Below the pieces are notes generated by a model, which saw only the letters and a list, made by a program, of their open reading frames with translations, made no database searches and was not told the origin of the DNA. The position numbers and the translations under genes were made by a program. From positions 353,466-417,465 of the forward strand of contig NZ_MOBP01000001.1 of assembly GCF_003732665.1 (NCBI RefSeq): a stretch of 64,000 nucleotides of DNA. The letters run 5' to 3'. Below, piece after piece: positions 39,954 to 49,423 of this stretch (positions are counted from its first letter, which is position 1; each line of letters begins with the position of its first letter). The stretch is from Pseudomonas frederiksbergensis (lineage in GTDB: Bacteria > Pseudomonadota > Gammaproteobacteria > Pseudomonadales > Pseudomonadaceae).

Positions 39954-40871
39954 TCAGAGTCTGTCAGCCAGAAACCCGAACAGGTTTTCATACAGCCGGT
40001 CCACCTCGGCGACCTGCCCGCGACCTCGCAAACAGCCGTGAACCAGCCCTTCCCCGTAATAAAGCGCAGCCTCCACGCCAGCGGCATTGAGTCGCTGGGC
40101 GTAGCTCACCCCGTCGTCACGTAGCGGGTCCCATTGCGCCACGGCGATCCACGCCGGGGGCAAACCGCTGAAATCCTCGGCGAGCAACGGCATGGCATAA
40201 GCGCTCGGCTGCGGGGTGCCTCGCAAGTAGAGCGCGTGATAGCAATCCACGTCGCTGCTGCTGAGCAGGGGCGCATCGGCGCACTCGCTGCGGGACGGCA
40301 AGTGGTGATCGCCACCCAGCCCCGGATAGATCAGCACCTGGGCGGTGGGCAACGGTTCGCCGGCATCGCGCAAGGCCAGGCAGAGAGCGGCGGCCAGATT
40401 ACCTCCGGCGCTGTCCCCGGCCACGACCATGCGTTCGGGGTCGAACCAGAACGGCCCAGACCGTAGCGACCGCCAGACCTTCAGGCAATCTTCAAAACCC
40501 GCCGGGAACGGATGCTCGGGCGCCAGCCGATAATCCACCGCCACCACCATCGCACCCGTGACGGACGCCAGTTCGGCACAGATGAAGTCATGGGACTCCA
40601 GATCCCCCACCACCCAGCCACCGCCGTGCAAATACAGAAGACACGGCCAACCGCTGGTCGGTGGCGTCACCGGCGGCCGATAGGAACGCACCGCCACACC
40701 CGCGAGGGTGAAGTCGGTGACTTCAAGCCCGGCGGGACGGGTTGGGGTAAATGCCCGGCACATTTCGCTGTACGCCTGGCGCAACCCGGTGAGGCTACTG
40801 TCGGTGCTGTTGAAGCCGAGGGTTTTCGCGACGAAGGCCGACATTTGGTCAGAAAGCGGATAAGGAGCCAT
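39954..40871 (-). CDS. Alpha/beta hydrolase of the hormone-sensitive lipase family
   Basis: A 305-residue esterase-like protein. The HSL-family oxyanion motif HGGGWVVGD and nucleophile elbow GDSAGGNLAAAL are clear; the acid lies in AVAQWDPLRDDG and the His in LVHGCLR. I use the ATG of MAPYPLSDQMSAFVAK; a GTG at 40901 with GGGG upstream is a possible longer start. The substrate is unknown, probably a short-chain ester. It is separated from neighbours by a REPIN (40912-41004) and is not clearly in an operon. Confidence 0.88.
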   Translation of the reverse strand: MAPYPLSDQMSAFVAKTLGFNSTDSSLTGLRQAYSEMCRAFTPTRPAGLEVTDFTLAGVAVRSYRPPVTPPTSGWPCLLYLHGGGWVVGDLESHDFICAELASVTGAMVVAVDYRLAPEHPFPAGFEDCLKVWRSLRSGPFWFDPERMVVAGDSAGGNLAAALCLALRDAGEPLPTAQVLIYPGLGGDHHLPSRSECADAPLLSSSDVDCYHALYLRGTPQPSAYAMPLLAEDFSGLPPAWIAVAQWDPLRDDGVSYAQRLNAAGVEAALYYGEGLVHGCLRGRGQVAEVDRLYENLFGFLADRL

Positions 40872-40911
40872 GGGCCTGCCGATCAAGAATGATGGATACA
40901 CATGAGGTCCC

Positions 40912-41004
40912 CTGTGGGAGCGGGGTTGCTCGCGAAAGCGGTGTGTCAGTCCACATCAATGGTGCCTGACACGACGCCTTCGCGAGCAAGCCCGCTCCCA
41001 CAGG
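40912..41004. repeat. REPIN, GTGGGAGCGGGCTTGC type
   Basis: Inverted REP pair filling the gap between the choline/betaine-type binding protein gene and the hydrolase gene; the left unit reads GGAGCGGGGTTGCTCGCGAA. Confidence 0.9.
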
Positions 41005-41019
41005 GATTTGCGTCTGGTG

Positions 41020-41976
41020 TCAGGGTTTGAGGCTGGCCTGTACGGTGGCCACGCCATCCTTGCCATCAAAACTGTTCACACCCGCCAACCAGCGCTGCAG
41101 ATCTTCCGGATGATCCCGCAACCAGGCCTTGGCCACGTCTTGGGGCGTTTTGCGCTCCATGATCGGCACCATCAACTGGCTTTCCTGGGACGCGGTGAAG
41201 GTCAGGTTTTGCAGCAGGCGATTCACGTTCGGGCAGCGTTCGGCGTAATCCGGGGCGGTCACCGTAGAGACAGTCGCGGCGCCTTCGTTCGGACCGTAGA
41301 CGTCTTCGCTGCCGGTCAGGTAGGTGATTTTCATGTTGATGTTCATCGGGTGCGGGGTCCAGCCGACGAACACCACGAATTCCTTGCGATTCACCGCCCG
41401 CTGCACGGCGGCGAGCATGCCGGCCTCACCGGACTCGATCAGTTTGAAATCCTTCAGGCCGAAGTGATTGGTTTCGATCATGGTCTTGATCGTGGTGTTG
41501 GCGCCGCTGCCCGGCTCGATGCCGTAGATCTTGCCGCCGAGCTGGTCCTTGAATTTGGCAATGTCGGCAAAGGTCTTAAGACCGGCCGCCGCCACGTACT
41601 CCGGCACGGCTAGAGTGGCCTGAGCGTCAGCCAGACTCGGTTTGTCCATGACTTTGACTTGGTTGGCGGCGACAAACGGGGCGATGTTCTTGTCCATCGC
41701 CGGTTTCCAGTAACCCAGGAAAATATCGAGGCGCTTGTCACGGATGCCCGCGAAGATGATTTGCTGCACGGCGCTGGTTTGCTTGCTTTCGTAGCCCAGG
41801 CCGTTGAGCAGCACATCGGCCATGCCGCTGGTGGCGATCACATCGGTCCAGTTGACCACACCCATACGCACGGCCTTGCAGGACGAATCGTCACTGGCCA
41901 GGACACTGGTGCTCAGAAGAGCGGTGCCGCAGAGGATTGAGAGACAGCGGGTGAACAAACCTTTGGTGCTTGTCAT
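41020..41976 (-). CDS. Choline/betaine/carnitine-type periplasmic binding protein, orphan
   Basis: A 318-residue OpuAC/ChoX-family binding protein. MTSTKGLFTRCLSILCGTALLSTSVLA is a signal peptide ending at VLASDD. Family landmarks are VNWTDVIATSGMADVLL, the aromatic-box region LGYWKPAMDKN, GIEPGSGAN and VGWTPHPMN. Such proteins bind quaternary amines. No permease or ATPase gene is next to it, so it either shares another ABC core (as CbcX, CaiX and BetX do in P. aeruginosa) or is a hut-linked spare. The ligand cannot be told from sequence alone. Confidence 0.88.
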   Translation of the reverse strand: MTSTKGLFTRCLSILCGTALLSTSVLASDDSSCKAVRMGVVNWTDVIATSGMADVLLNGLGYESKQTSAVQQIIFAGIRDKRLDIFLGYWKPAMDKNIAPFVAANQVKVMDKPSLADAQATLAVPEYVAAAGLKTFADIAKFKDQLGGKIYGIEPGSGANTTIKTMIETNHFGLKDFKLIESGEAGMLAAVQRAVNRKEFVVFVGWTPHPMNINMKITYLTGSEDVYGPNEGAATVSTVTAPDYAERCPNVNRLLQNLTFTASQESQLMVPIMERKTPQDVAKAWLRDHPEDLQRWLAGVNSFDGKDGVATVQASLKP

Positions 41977-42134
41977 GGAGGGCTTTCTCGTGCGGCAGAT
42001 TATTGTTGGGAGCCGGTGTCTTCATGCACCGTGACCCGAACATTACGCAGCGTCGAGAGGGTAAAAGCGAACTGTAGCGACCGAGATTTGCACGGTGGCG
42101 ACAGCCTCGATCAGATATCAAGGCAAATGAAAAC

Positions 42135-42227
42135 CTGTGGGAGCGAGCTTGCTCGCGATGAGGCCATAACATTCAACATTGATGTTGTCTGTCAGTCCGC
42201 CATCGCGAGCAAGCTCGCTCCCACAGG
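42135..42227. repeat. REPIN, GAGCGAGCTTGCTCGCGATG variant
   Basis: Inverted REP pair with GAGCGAGC in place of GAGCGGGC, loop containing TTCAACATTGATGTT, between the binding-protein gene and hutG. Confidence 0.9.
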
Positions 42228-42242
42228 GTTATGTGTCAGGTT

Positions 42243-43046
42243 TTAGCCTTTGTAGTGCTTCTGGCCCCAGGCCAACAACCCTTCCAGCAATTCCTTAAGC
42301 ACCACCTGCGTCGGCGCTGCCAGGTCCGGGCGATAGCGGAATGGTTCGAACTCTTCCATGTAGGTGCACTGCCCCAGCTCCAGTTGCACTGCGTGGATGT
42401 TTTTGGCCGGGTTGCCGTAATGGCGGGTGATGTGGCCGCCCTTGAAGCGTCCGTTGAGCACGTGGCTGTAATCGGTGTGCCGGGCGCAGATCGCTTCCAG
42501 TTGCGTGGCCAACTGTGGATCGCAACTGGCGCCGTTGAAGGTGCCGAGGTTGAAGTCCGGCAGTTTGCCGTCGAACAGGTGCGGGATGATCGAGCGGATC
42601 GAGTGGGCATCGAACAGCAACGCATAACCGAACTCGGCCTTGAGGCGCGCCAGTTCGTTCTGCAAGGTGCTGTGATACGGCGTCCACACTTGCTCCAGAT
42701 AAGTCGCACGTTCAGCCGCCGACGGCTCCATGCCCTCGCGGAACAATGGAATACCGTCGAACAGTATCGACGGGTACAAACCGGTGGTGGCGCCGACGTA
42801 CAACGGTTTGTCGTCGGACGGTCGGTTGAGGTCGATGACAAATCGCGAGTACTCGGCGGCCAGGGTACTGGCGCCCAGTTCGGCGGCGAATTCATAAAGC
42901 TGCGGAATGTGCCAATCGGTATCCGGCAGGCTGCGTGCATCGGGGATCAACCCGGCTTCGACCGCCGGGGTCAGGCGCAGGCCGGCGTGGGGCATGCTGA
43001 TCAGCAGCGGCACGCGACCTTGTTTGAAGTTCAGAACCTTATCCAC
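42243..43046 (-). CDS. hutG: N-formylglutamate deformylase
   Basis: A 267-residue zinc hydrolase that converts N-formylglutamate to glutamate and formate, the last step of the five-step route. It starts at GTG (MDKVLNFKQGRVPLLISMPHAG) with AGGAGA upstream. The family signature SMPHAGLRLTP and the metal region DAHSIRSIIPHLFDG are present, with GHITRHYGNP further on. It is the last gene of the hut unit, 10 bases after hutI. Its presence with hutF (not the formiminoglutamase route) defines the pathway. Confidence 0.95.
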   Translation of the reverse strand: MDKVLNFKQGRVPLLISMPHAGLRLTPAVEAGLIPDARSLPDTDWHIPQLYEFAAELGASTLAAEYSRFVIDLNRPSDDKPLYVGATTGLYPSILFDGIPLFREGMEPSAAERATYLEQVWTPYHSTLQNELARLKAEFGYALLFDAHSIRSIIPHLFDGKLPDFNLGTFNGASCDPQLATQLEAICARHTDYSHVLNGRFKGGHITRHYGNPAKNIHAVQLELGQCTYMEEFEPFRYRPDLAAPTQVVLKELLEGLLAWGQKHYKG

Positions 43047-43056
43047 AACTGTTCTC

Positions 43057-44262
43057 CTAAAGGCTTGATTCGACGCCATGGCGCACGACGCGTTTTTCCA
43101 GGTCGCCGCCCAGCCAGTACGACAGGTCGGCGGGACGATCGATTTGCCAGGCCACAAAGTCCGCGACCTTGCCCACTTCCAGGGAACCGTGGGTGTCGGC
43201 CATGCCCAACGCTGTGGCGGCATGAATGGTGGCGCCGGCCAGGGCTTCTTCCGGGGTCATGCGGAAACAGGTGCAGGCCATGTTCAGCATCAGGCGCAAC
43301 GACAACGCCGGCGAGGTGCCGGGGTTAAGGTCACTGGCGATGGCGATTTTCACGCCGTGTTTGCGCAGGGCGTCCATCGGCGGCAATTGGGTTTCGCGCA
43401 GGAAGTAAAACGCGCCGGGCAGCAGCACCGCGACGGTGCCGGACTCGGCCATGGCGATGGCGTCGTCTTCGTCCATGAATTCCAGGTGATCAGCGGACAG
43501 TGCGTGGTAACGCGCGGCCAGGCTCGAACCGTGAAGGGACGACAATTGCTCGGCATGCAGTTTCACCGGCAATCCGAGTTCTTGTGCGGTGACGAACACC
43601 CGCTCGACCTGGGCCGGCGAGAACGCCAGGTATTCACAGAAGGCGTCCACGGCATCCACCAGGCCCTCGGCGGCCAGGGCCGGGAGCATTTCGGCACAGA
43701 TGTGATCGATGTAGTCGTCGGCGCGATCCTTGTATTCCGGCGGCAAGGCGTGAGCCGCCAGGCACGTGCTGCGCACGCTCACCGGCAGTTCGGCGCCGAG
43801 GCGGCGGATGACCCGCAGGATCTTGCGCTCGCTGGCCAAATCGAGGCCGTAGCCGGATTTCATTTCGACCGTGGTCACGCCATCGCGCAGCAGGCTTTTC
43901 AGGCGTTTGGCGGCGCTGGCGAACAGTTCGTCTTCGCTGGCGGCGCGGGTGGCGCGCACGGTGCTGGCGATGCCACCACCGGCGGCGGCGATTTCCGAGT
44001 AGCTGACGCCTTGCAGGCGCTGCTCGAATTCACCGCTGCGGTTACCGCCGAACACCGTGTGGGTGTGGCAGTCGATCAGGCCCGGGGTGACCCAGGCCCC
44101 TTTCAAATCGTTGACCGCCGGGTATTCGCCGGACGGCAGTTCAGCGCGGGGGCCGATCCACTCAATGTGCGCACCGGACGTCACGATGGCCGCATCCTCG
44201 ATAATCGAGTAGACGCCTTGCGCCATGGTTGCGACGTGGCAGTGTTGCCAGAGAGTTTTCAT
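43057..44262 (-). CDS. hutI: Imidazolonepropionase
   Basis: A 401-residue amidohydrolase-fold enzyme opening imidazolone propionate to N-formimidoylglutamate. The metal ligands are in [25 protein letters not shown] and the late Asp region [10 protein letters not shown] complete the site. It lies between hutH and hutG, all on the minus strand; a short REPIN (44292-44356) separates it from hutH. Confidence 0.97.
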   Translation of the reverse strand: MKTLWQHCHVATMAQGVYSIIEDAAIVTSGAHIEWIGPRAELPSGEYPAVNDLKGAWVTPGLIDCHTHTVFGGNRSGEFEQRLQGVSYSEIAAAGGGIASTVRATRAASEDELFASAAKRLKSLLRDGVTTVEMKSGYGLDLASERKILRVIRRLGAELPVSVRSTCLAAHALPPEYKDRADDYIDHICAEMLPALAAEGLVDAVDAFCEYLAFSPAQVERVFVTAQELGLPVKLHAEQLSSLHGSSLAARYHALSADHLEFMDEDDAIAMAESGTVAVLLPGAFYFLRETQLPPMDALRKHGVKIAIASDLNPGTSPALSLRLMLNMACTCFRMTPEEALAGATIHAATALGMADTHGSLEVGKVADFVAWQIDRPADLSYWLGGDLEKRVVRHGVESSL

Positions 44263-44291
44263 CCCTTAGTCTCCACAAAATTCAAAATCGA

Positions 44292-44356
44292 TTCGCGAGC
44301 AAGCCCGCTCCCACAGGGAAATGCGCACTCCTGTGGGAGCGGGCTTGCTCGCGAAG
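44292..44356. repeat. REPIN inside the hut operon, hutH-hutI gap
   Basis: Short-loop inverted REP pair between hutH and hutI, in a 100-bp gap. Confidence 0.9.
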
Positions 44357-44362
44357 GGGCCA

Positions 44363-45895
44363 TTACAGGCTAGGCAGCAACTTCGCCGAAACCAGTTCAT
44401 TCAGGCAGCGGGTGGCCAACAACTCGCTGGCCGCATTGATGTCCGGCGCAAAGAACCGGTCCTTCTCGTAGAACGGCACTTCAGCACGCAGGATGGCGCG
44501 GGCCTTTTCCAGTTTGGTCGACGTCTTCAGACCTTCACGCAAATCCAGACCCTGGCACGCCGCCAGCCACTCAACCGCCAGCACGCCGCGAGTGTTTTCG
44601 GCCATTTCCCACAGACGCTTGCCGGCGGCCGGGGCCATCGACACGTGGTCTTCCTGGTTGGCGGAAGTTGGCAGGCTGTCCACCGAATGCGGATGGGACA
44701 ACGCCTTGTTCTCGCTGGCCAGGGCCGCCGCGGTCACCTGGGCGATCATGAAGCCGGAGTTCACGCCGCCATTGGCCACCAGGAACGGCGGCAGTTGCGA
44801 CATGTGCTTGTCCATCATCAGCGAGATGCGACGCTCGCTCAGGGAACCAATTTCGGCGATGGCCAGCGCCATGTTGTCAGCGGCCATGGCCACTGGCTCG
44901 GCGTGGAAGTTACCGCCGGAGATCACGTCGCCTTCAGCCGCGAACACCAATGGGTTGTCGGAGACGGCGTTGGCTTCGACGGCCAACACTTCGGCAGCCT
45001 GACGAAACTGAGTCAGGCAGGCGCCCATGACTTGCGGCTGGCAGCGCAGGGAGTACGGGTCCTGGACCTTTTCGCAGTTCTCGTGGGAGGCGGAGACTTC
45101 ACTGCGCTCGCCCAGCAAATCGCGGTAAGCGGCAGCGGCGTCGATCTGGCCTTTCTGGCCACGGGCGGCGTGGATGCGAGCATCGAACGGCGAGCGCGAG
45201 CCCAATACCGCTTCAACGGTCATGCCACCGATGGCCAGGGCGCCGGCGAACAGGTCTTCACCTTCGAACAGACCGCGCAGTGCATAAGCGGTGGACACCT
45301 GAGTGCCGTTAAGCAGCGCCAAGCCTTCTTTGGCCGCGAGGGTCAGCGGCGTCAGGCCGGCGACTTTCAGCGCTTCGGTAGCTTCCATCCACTCGCCCTT
45401 GTAGCGCGCCTTGCCTTCGCCCAGCAGCACCAGAGACATGTGGGCTAGAGGCGCGAGGTCACCGGATGCGCCAACCGAACCTTTCAACGGAATGTGCGGG
45501 TAAACCTCGGCATTGATCAGGGCGATCAGCGCGTCGATCACCACGCGACGAATCCCGGAAAAACCACGGCTCAGGCTGTTGACCTTGAGCACCATGACCA
45601 GGCGCACCAGTGCATCGCTGATCGGCTCGCCGACGCCAGCGGCGTGGGACAACACCAGGGAGCGCTGGAGGTTTTCCAGGTCTTCGCTGGCGATGCGGGT
45701 CGAGGCCAGCAGGCCGAAACCGGTGTTGATGCCGTACGCGGTGCGGTTCTCGGCGAGGATCTGTTCCACGCAGGCAACGCTGGCTTCGATCTGGGCCGAG
45801 GCGCTGTTGTCGAGGGTGAGTTTCACCGGTTGCTGGTAAACATCACGCAGTTGGGCAAGGCTCAGTTGGCCGGGAACAAGGTTAAGCGCAGTCAT
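44363..45895 (-). CDS. hutH: Histidine ammonia-lyase, catalytically complete paralogue
   Basis: A 510-residue HutH converting histidine to urocanate and ammonia. The start has AAAGGAG upstream. The MIO triad is intact: Ala143-Ser144-Gly145 in [14 protein letters not shown]. Other catalytic residues are seen: Tyr in [10 protein letters not shown], Asn in LLNGTQ, Tyr and Arg in [10 protein letters not shown], and Glu in NQEDHVSM. This is the functional histidase; I believe the P. fluorescens literature calls it hutH2. It stands next to the MIO-less paralogue (46009-47532), with a 113-bp gap. Confidence 0.97.
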   Translation of the reverse strand: MTALNLVPGQLSLAQLRDVYQQPVKLTLDNSASAQIEASVACVEQILAENRTAYGINTGFGLLASTRIASEDLENLQRSLVLSHAAGVGEPISDALVRLVMVLKVNSLSRGFSGIRRVVIDALIALINAEVYPHIPLKGSVGASGDLAPLAHMSLVLLGEGKARYKGEWMEATEALKVAGLTPLTLAAKEGLALLNGTQVSTAYALRGLFEGEDLFAGALAIGGMTVEAVLGSRSPFDARIHAARGQKGQIDAAAAYRDLLGERSEVSASHENCEKVQDPYSLRCQPQVMGACLTQFRQAAEVLAVEANAVSDNPLVFAAEGDVISGGNFHAEPVAMAADNMALAIAEIGSLSERRISLMMDKHMSQLPPFLVANGGVNSGFMIAQVTAAALASENKALSHPHSVDSLPTSANQEDHVSMAPAAGKRLWEMAENTRGVLAVEWLAACQGLDLREGLKTSTKLEKARAILRAEVPFYEKDRFFAPDINAASELLATRCLNELVSAKLLPSL

Positions 45896-46008
45896 TGTGT
45901 GCTCCTTTTGAGAGTTGTTATGAGCTCACCAGACGCTCCGGAGATGTCCGTTGTCCGTCGCGTCTCGCTTTTGGAGAGCCGCGCCTTGGCACGCTGGTGT
46001 TGTGGATT

Positions 46009-47532
46009 TCAGTTCAGTTTGGGTAAAGCCTTGTGCAGCAAAATCGGGTCTTTCAACACACTGGCAGCAGCGGCGATATCCGGCGCCAACCAACGGTCCT
46101 GGTCGTAGGCCGGAACGCGCTCACGCAGCAGACACCACGCGGCATCAGTGCCAGCGCCAAAACGCTGTTCTTTGAGGAATTCAAACGCCTGGGCCGCCAG
46201 CAAGTACTCGATAGCGAGGATCTGCGTGACGTTTTCCAGGGCGCGGTGCAGCTTCAGCGCGGCGTTGGTGCCCAGGCTCAAATGGTCTTCCTGCAAGCCC
46301 GAGGTGACGTAGTTGTCGAGCACTGCCGGTTGCGCCAATTGGCGATTTTCCGCACACAACGACGCGGCGACATACTGGACGATCATCATCCCGGAATTAA
46401 CCCCCGGATTGGCCACCAGGAAGGCCGGCAAACCGCTGACATGCGGGTTGATCAAGCGATCCAGACGCCGCTCGGCAATGGAGCCGATTTCGGCCATGGC
46501 CATCGCCAGCAAATCCGCCGCCAACGCCACGGATTGACCGTGAGGGTTGGCCTGGGACATCACCCGGAAATTGTCCGGCGTGCCCAGCAGCATCGGGTTG
46601 TCGGTGACCGAGTTGAGTTCGGTTTCGATCTGCTTCCTGGCGTGCTCAAGCTGATCGCGAGCGGCGCCGTGAACCTGCGGAATCGAACGAATGCTCAACG
46701 CATCCTGAGTGCGAATGCCTTTGCTCGACGCAATCACTTCACTGCCATCGAGCAGCGCCCGCAGGTTGATGCCGACTTGCTGCATGCCCGGGTGCGGTTT
46801 GAGCGCGATGATTTCGGCATCGAACGCAGCAATCTGACCGCGCTGGGCTTCGAAACTCATGGCGCCGATCACGTCGGCCCATTGCACCAGACGCGTCGCG
46901 TCGGCCAGGGCCAGGCAGCTCAGGCCGGTCATGCACGGCGTACCGTTGACCAGGCACAAACCGTCCTTGGCACCGAGCTGAACCGGCTCCAGGCCTTCTT
47001 CGGCCAGGGCTTGCTGCGCGGAAACGATCTGCCCGCGATAGCTGACATTGCCGACACCCAACAGCGCGATGCTGATGTGGGCCATGTGGGTCAGGTAACC
47101 CACCGAACCCTGGGACGGCACTTGCGGGGTGATGCCGCGATTGAGCAGCGCCAGCAGGGCCTCGACCACCCGGCGATGAATGCCGGATTTGCCGTGGCTG
47201 TAGTTGCGGATCGCGGCGCAGATGATGGCGCGAGTCTGTTCGTCGGCCAATGGTGCGCCGACGCCGCAAGCGTGGCTGAGCAAGGTGTTGCGCGACAGTT
47301 GGCTGAGTTGTTCGTCTTTCAGCGAGACGTTGCACAAGGCGCCGAGGCCGGTGTTGACGCCATACGCACGCTCGCCGCTGGCGACGATGCGCTGCACGAT
47401 CGCCTGGGCATTGTCGATCCGCGCCCAGGTCTCGGCCGACAGCTCAAGCTGCGCGCCATGGCGGGCGACGGCCACCACATCCTGCCAACGCAGCGGGGCG
47501 TCGGCGATAACGATTTTTTCAGCCTGGGACAT
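46009..47532 (-). CDS. hutH1: HutH-family paralogue lacking the MIO triad
   Basis: A 507-residue ammonia-lyase-superfamily protein at the position of hutH1. Against the true HutH it aligns throughout (AYGVNTGLG, LVNGTPCM, LQEDHLSL) but reads GSVG-YLTHMAH where HutH has [14 protein letters not shown]: the Ala-Ser-Gly that forms the MIO prosthetic group is absent as a clean three-codon gap. The catalytic Tyr of PYSLRCQP is also replaced (ALSIRSIP). It cannot form MIO, so it is unlikely to be a classical histidase; a regulatory, transport-linked or different lyase role is possible. Reading frame, length and start are intact, so it is not a simple pseudogene. It lies between hutV and hutH. Confidence 0.9.
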   Translation of the reverse strand: MSQAEKIVIADAPLRWQDVVAVARHGAQLELSAETWARIDNAQAIVQRIVASGERAYGVNTGLGALCNVSLKDEQLSQLSRNTLLSHACGVGAPLADEQTRAIICAAIRNYSHGKSGIHRRVVEALLALLNRGITPQVPSQGSVGYLTHMAHISIALLGVGNVSYRGQIVSAQQALAEEGLEPVQLGAKDGLCLVNGTPCMTGLSCLALADATRLVQWADVIGAMSFEAQRGQIAAFDAEIIALKPHPGMQQVGINLRALLDGSEVIASSKGIRTQDALSIRSIPQVHGAARDQLEHARKQIETELNSVTDNPMLLGTPDNFRVMSQANPHGQSVALAADLLAMAMAEIGSIAERRLDRLINPHVSGLPAFLVANPGVNSGMMIVQYVAASLCAENRQLAQPAVLDNYVTSGLQEDHLSLGTNAALKLHRALENVTQILAIEYLLAAQAFEFLKEQRFGAGTDAAWCLLRERVPAYDQDRWLAPDIAAAASVLKDPILLHKALPKLN

Positions 47533-47581
47533 CTTTGACCTCGTGCGTACTACCTGAATATTGATGCAGCTCTACTGGCCT

Positions 47582-47648
47582 CTTCGCGAGCAAGCCCGCT
47601 CCCACAGGGGTGCGCATTCCAAATGTGGGAGCGGGCTTGCTCGCGAAG
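47582..47648. repeat. REPIN between hutV and the MIO-less HutH gene
   Basis: Short-loop inverted REP pair in the 142-bp gap between the ABC genes and hutH1. Confidence 0.9.
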
Positions 47649-47674
47649 GGGCCAGCACAGACACCGCAAATCTC

Positions 47675-48505
47675 TTAAACCACCGCCGCCCGCCGCTGTA
47701 CGAACCGGTCCACATACTCATCCGCCGGCGAGTGCAGGATCTCTCTCGGCGTACCTACCTGAATCAGGCGTCCATCCTTGAGGATCGCAATGCGGTTGCC
47801 GATGCGCACGGCCTCGTCTAGGTCGTGGGTGATGAAGACGATGGTCTTGTGCAGGGTCTTTTGCAGTTCCAGCAACTGGTCCTGCATCTCGGCACGGATC
47901 AACGGGTCGAGGGCGCTGAAGGCTTCGTCCATCAGGATGATGTCGGTGTCCGCCGCCAGGGCGCGGGCCAGGCCCACACGTTGACGCATGCCGCCCGAGA
48001 GCTGGTGCGGGTATTTGTTTTCGTAGCCCTTGAGGCCCACGGTGTTGATCCAGTGCAGCGCACGCTCGGAGCACATTTGCTTGCTCTCGCCACGCACTTT
48101 CAGGCCGTAGGCAACGTTGTCCACCACGGTCTTGTGCGGCAGCAGGCCGAAGCTCTGGAACACCATGCTGATCTTGTGGCGACGGAATTGGCGCAGGGCT
48201 TCCATGTCGTATTGCAGGATGTCCACGCCGTCCACCAGGATCGCGCCGCTGGTCGGGTCGATCAGGCGATTGAAGTGGCGCACCAGGGTCGATTTGCCGG
48301 AACCCGACAAACCCATGATCACGAAGATCTCACCGGTGCCGATGCTCAACGACAAATCATTCACGCCGACCACGCAGCCGGTTTCGGCCAGCACCTGATC
48401 CTTGGTCTTGCCCTGGCCAATCATGCCCAGCGCTTCCTTGGAACGGTTGCCGAAAATCTTGAAGACGTTTTTGACTTCGATTTTGCTCACGGTTGCGTCG
48501 TTCAT
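47675..48505 (-). CDS. hutV: Histidine ABC transporter, ATP-binding protein HutV
   Basis: A 276-residue ABC ATPase of the proline/glycine betaine (ProV) class. Walker A is GLSGSGKSTLVR, signature LSGGMRQRVGLARALAA, Walker B IILMDEAFSALD. The N-terminal extension GMIGQGKTKDQVLAETGC is typical of ProV-like proteins. It lacks C-terminal CBS domains, unlike ProV of enteric bacteria. It overlaps hutW (ATGA). Function as histidine importer is inferred from the hut context. Confidence 0.93.
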   Translation of the reverse strand: MNDATVSKIEVKNVFKIFGNRSKEALGMIGQGKTKDQVLAETGCVVGVNDLSLSIGTGEIFVIMGLSGSGKSTLVRHFNRLIDPTSGAILVDGVDILQYDMEALRQFRRHKISMVFQSFGLLPHKTVVDNVAYGLKVRGESKQMCSERALHWINTVGLKGYENKYPHQLSGGMRQRVGLARALAADTDIILMDEAFSALDPLIRAEMQDQLLELQKTLHKTIVFITHDLDEAVRIGNRIAILKDGRLIQVGTPREILHSPADEYVDRFVQRRAAVV

Positions 48506-49353
48506 TTGCTCACCTCATGCCGTGGCCGACCATATGCTTGCGTAATGCGGTCGATCACCACTGCCAGAATCACGATCGCCAGACCGGCTTCAAGGCCACG
48601 TCCGACGTTGAGGGTCTGAATCCCCACCAACACGTCTTCGCCCAGGCCACGGGCACCGATCATCGAGGCAATCACCACCATCGACAGGGCCATCATGGTG
48701 GTCTGGTTGATCCCGGCCATGATGCTCGGCAGGGCCAGCGGCAGTTGCACGCCGAACAGTTGTTGCCAACGGTTGGCACCGAAGGCGTTGATCGCTTCCA
48801 TCACTTCGCCGTCCACCTGGCGAATGCCCAGGTCAGTGAGGCGAATCAGCGGTGGCGCGGCGTAGATCACGGTAGCGAAAATCGCCGGGACCTTGCCCAG
48901 GCCGAACAGCATCAGCACCGGGATCAGGTACACGAAACTCGGCATGGTCTGCATGATGTCGAGCAGCGGCATCAGCACCGAACGCAGGCGATTGCTGCGC
49001 GCCGAGAGAATGCCCAGGGGAATGCCGATCAGCACCGAAATGACCGTCGCCACCATCATCAGCGCGAGGGTCTGCATCAGTTTGTCCCAGAGGCCGACCG
49101 CGCCGACCAGGAACAGCAGGCCGACGATGACCGCCGTGGTCACGACCTTACGGGTCGCATGCCAGGCCACGCCCGCGACGATGGCCAGCATCAGCCACCA
49201 AGGGGCCGCACGCAGCATGCCTTCAAGATTGACGATGGCCCACAACAGGGTGTCGGAGATGTGCCGGAACACGTCTCCGTAGTTGGTGACCAGCGAATCG
49301 ACCCAACCGTTGACCCAGTCGGCGATGGAAAAGGTAAAGCTTTCGGGAAACAT
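48502..49353 (-). CDS. hutW: Histidine ABC transporter, permease HutW
   Basis: A 283-residue ProW-like permease. About six to seven transmembrane helices follow an N-terminal region with ESFTFSIADWVNGWVDSLV; the coupling motif is in EAINAFGANRWQQLFGVQLP. The order hutX-hutW-hutV and overlap with hutV support one transporter. A stem-loop lies between hutX and this gene. Confidence 0.93.
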   Translation of the reverse strand: MFPESFTFSIADWVNGWVDSLVTNYGDVFRHISDTLLWAIVNLEGMLRAAPWWLMLAIVAGVAWHATRKVVTTAVIVGLLFLVGAVGLWDKLMQTLALMMVATVISVLIGIPLGILSARSNRLRSVLMPLLDIMQTMPSFVYLIPVLMLFGLGKVPAIFATVIYAAPPLIRLTDLGIRQVDGEVMEAINAFGANRWQQLFGVQLPLALPSIMAGINQTTMMALSMVVIASMIGARGLGEDVLVGIQTLNVGRGLEAGLAIVILAVVIDRITQAYGRPRHEVSK

Positions 49354-49387
49354 AAGAGACTCTCAATCAAGGGGTTGCGATCAAGCG

Positions 49388-49413
49388 TCCGACTGCCGTT
49401 GCCGACAGTCGGA
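49388..49413 (-). promoter_or_regulatory. Intercistronic stem-loop between hutX and hutW
   Basis: 8-bp perfect stem TCCGACTG / CAGTCGGA with a 10-base loop, in the 70-bp gap after hutX and before hutW. It has no T-run, so it is more likely an mRNA-stabilising hairpin protecting the binding-protein message than a terminator. Confidence 0.55.
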
Positions 49414-49423
49414 GAGGCTCAAC

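Noticed and set aside
46009..47532. MIO-less HutH as a pseudogene
   Set aside because: Full length, in frame, good start and most active-site positions kept; only the triad and one Tyr are lost.
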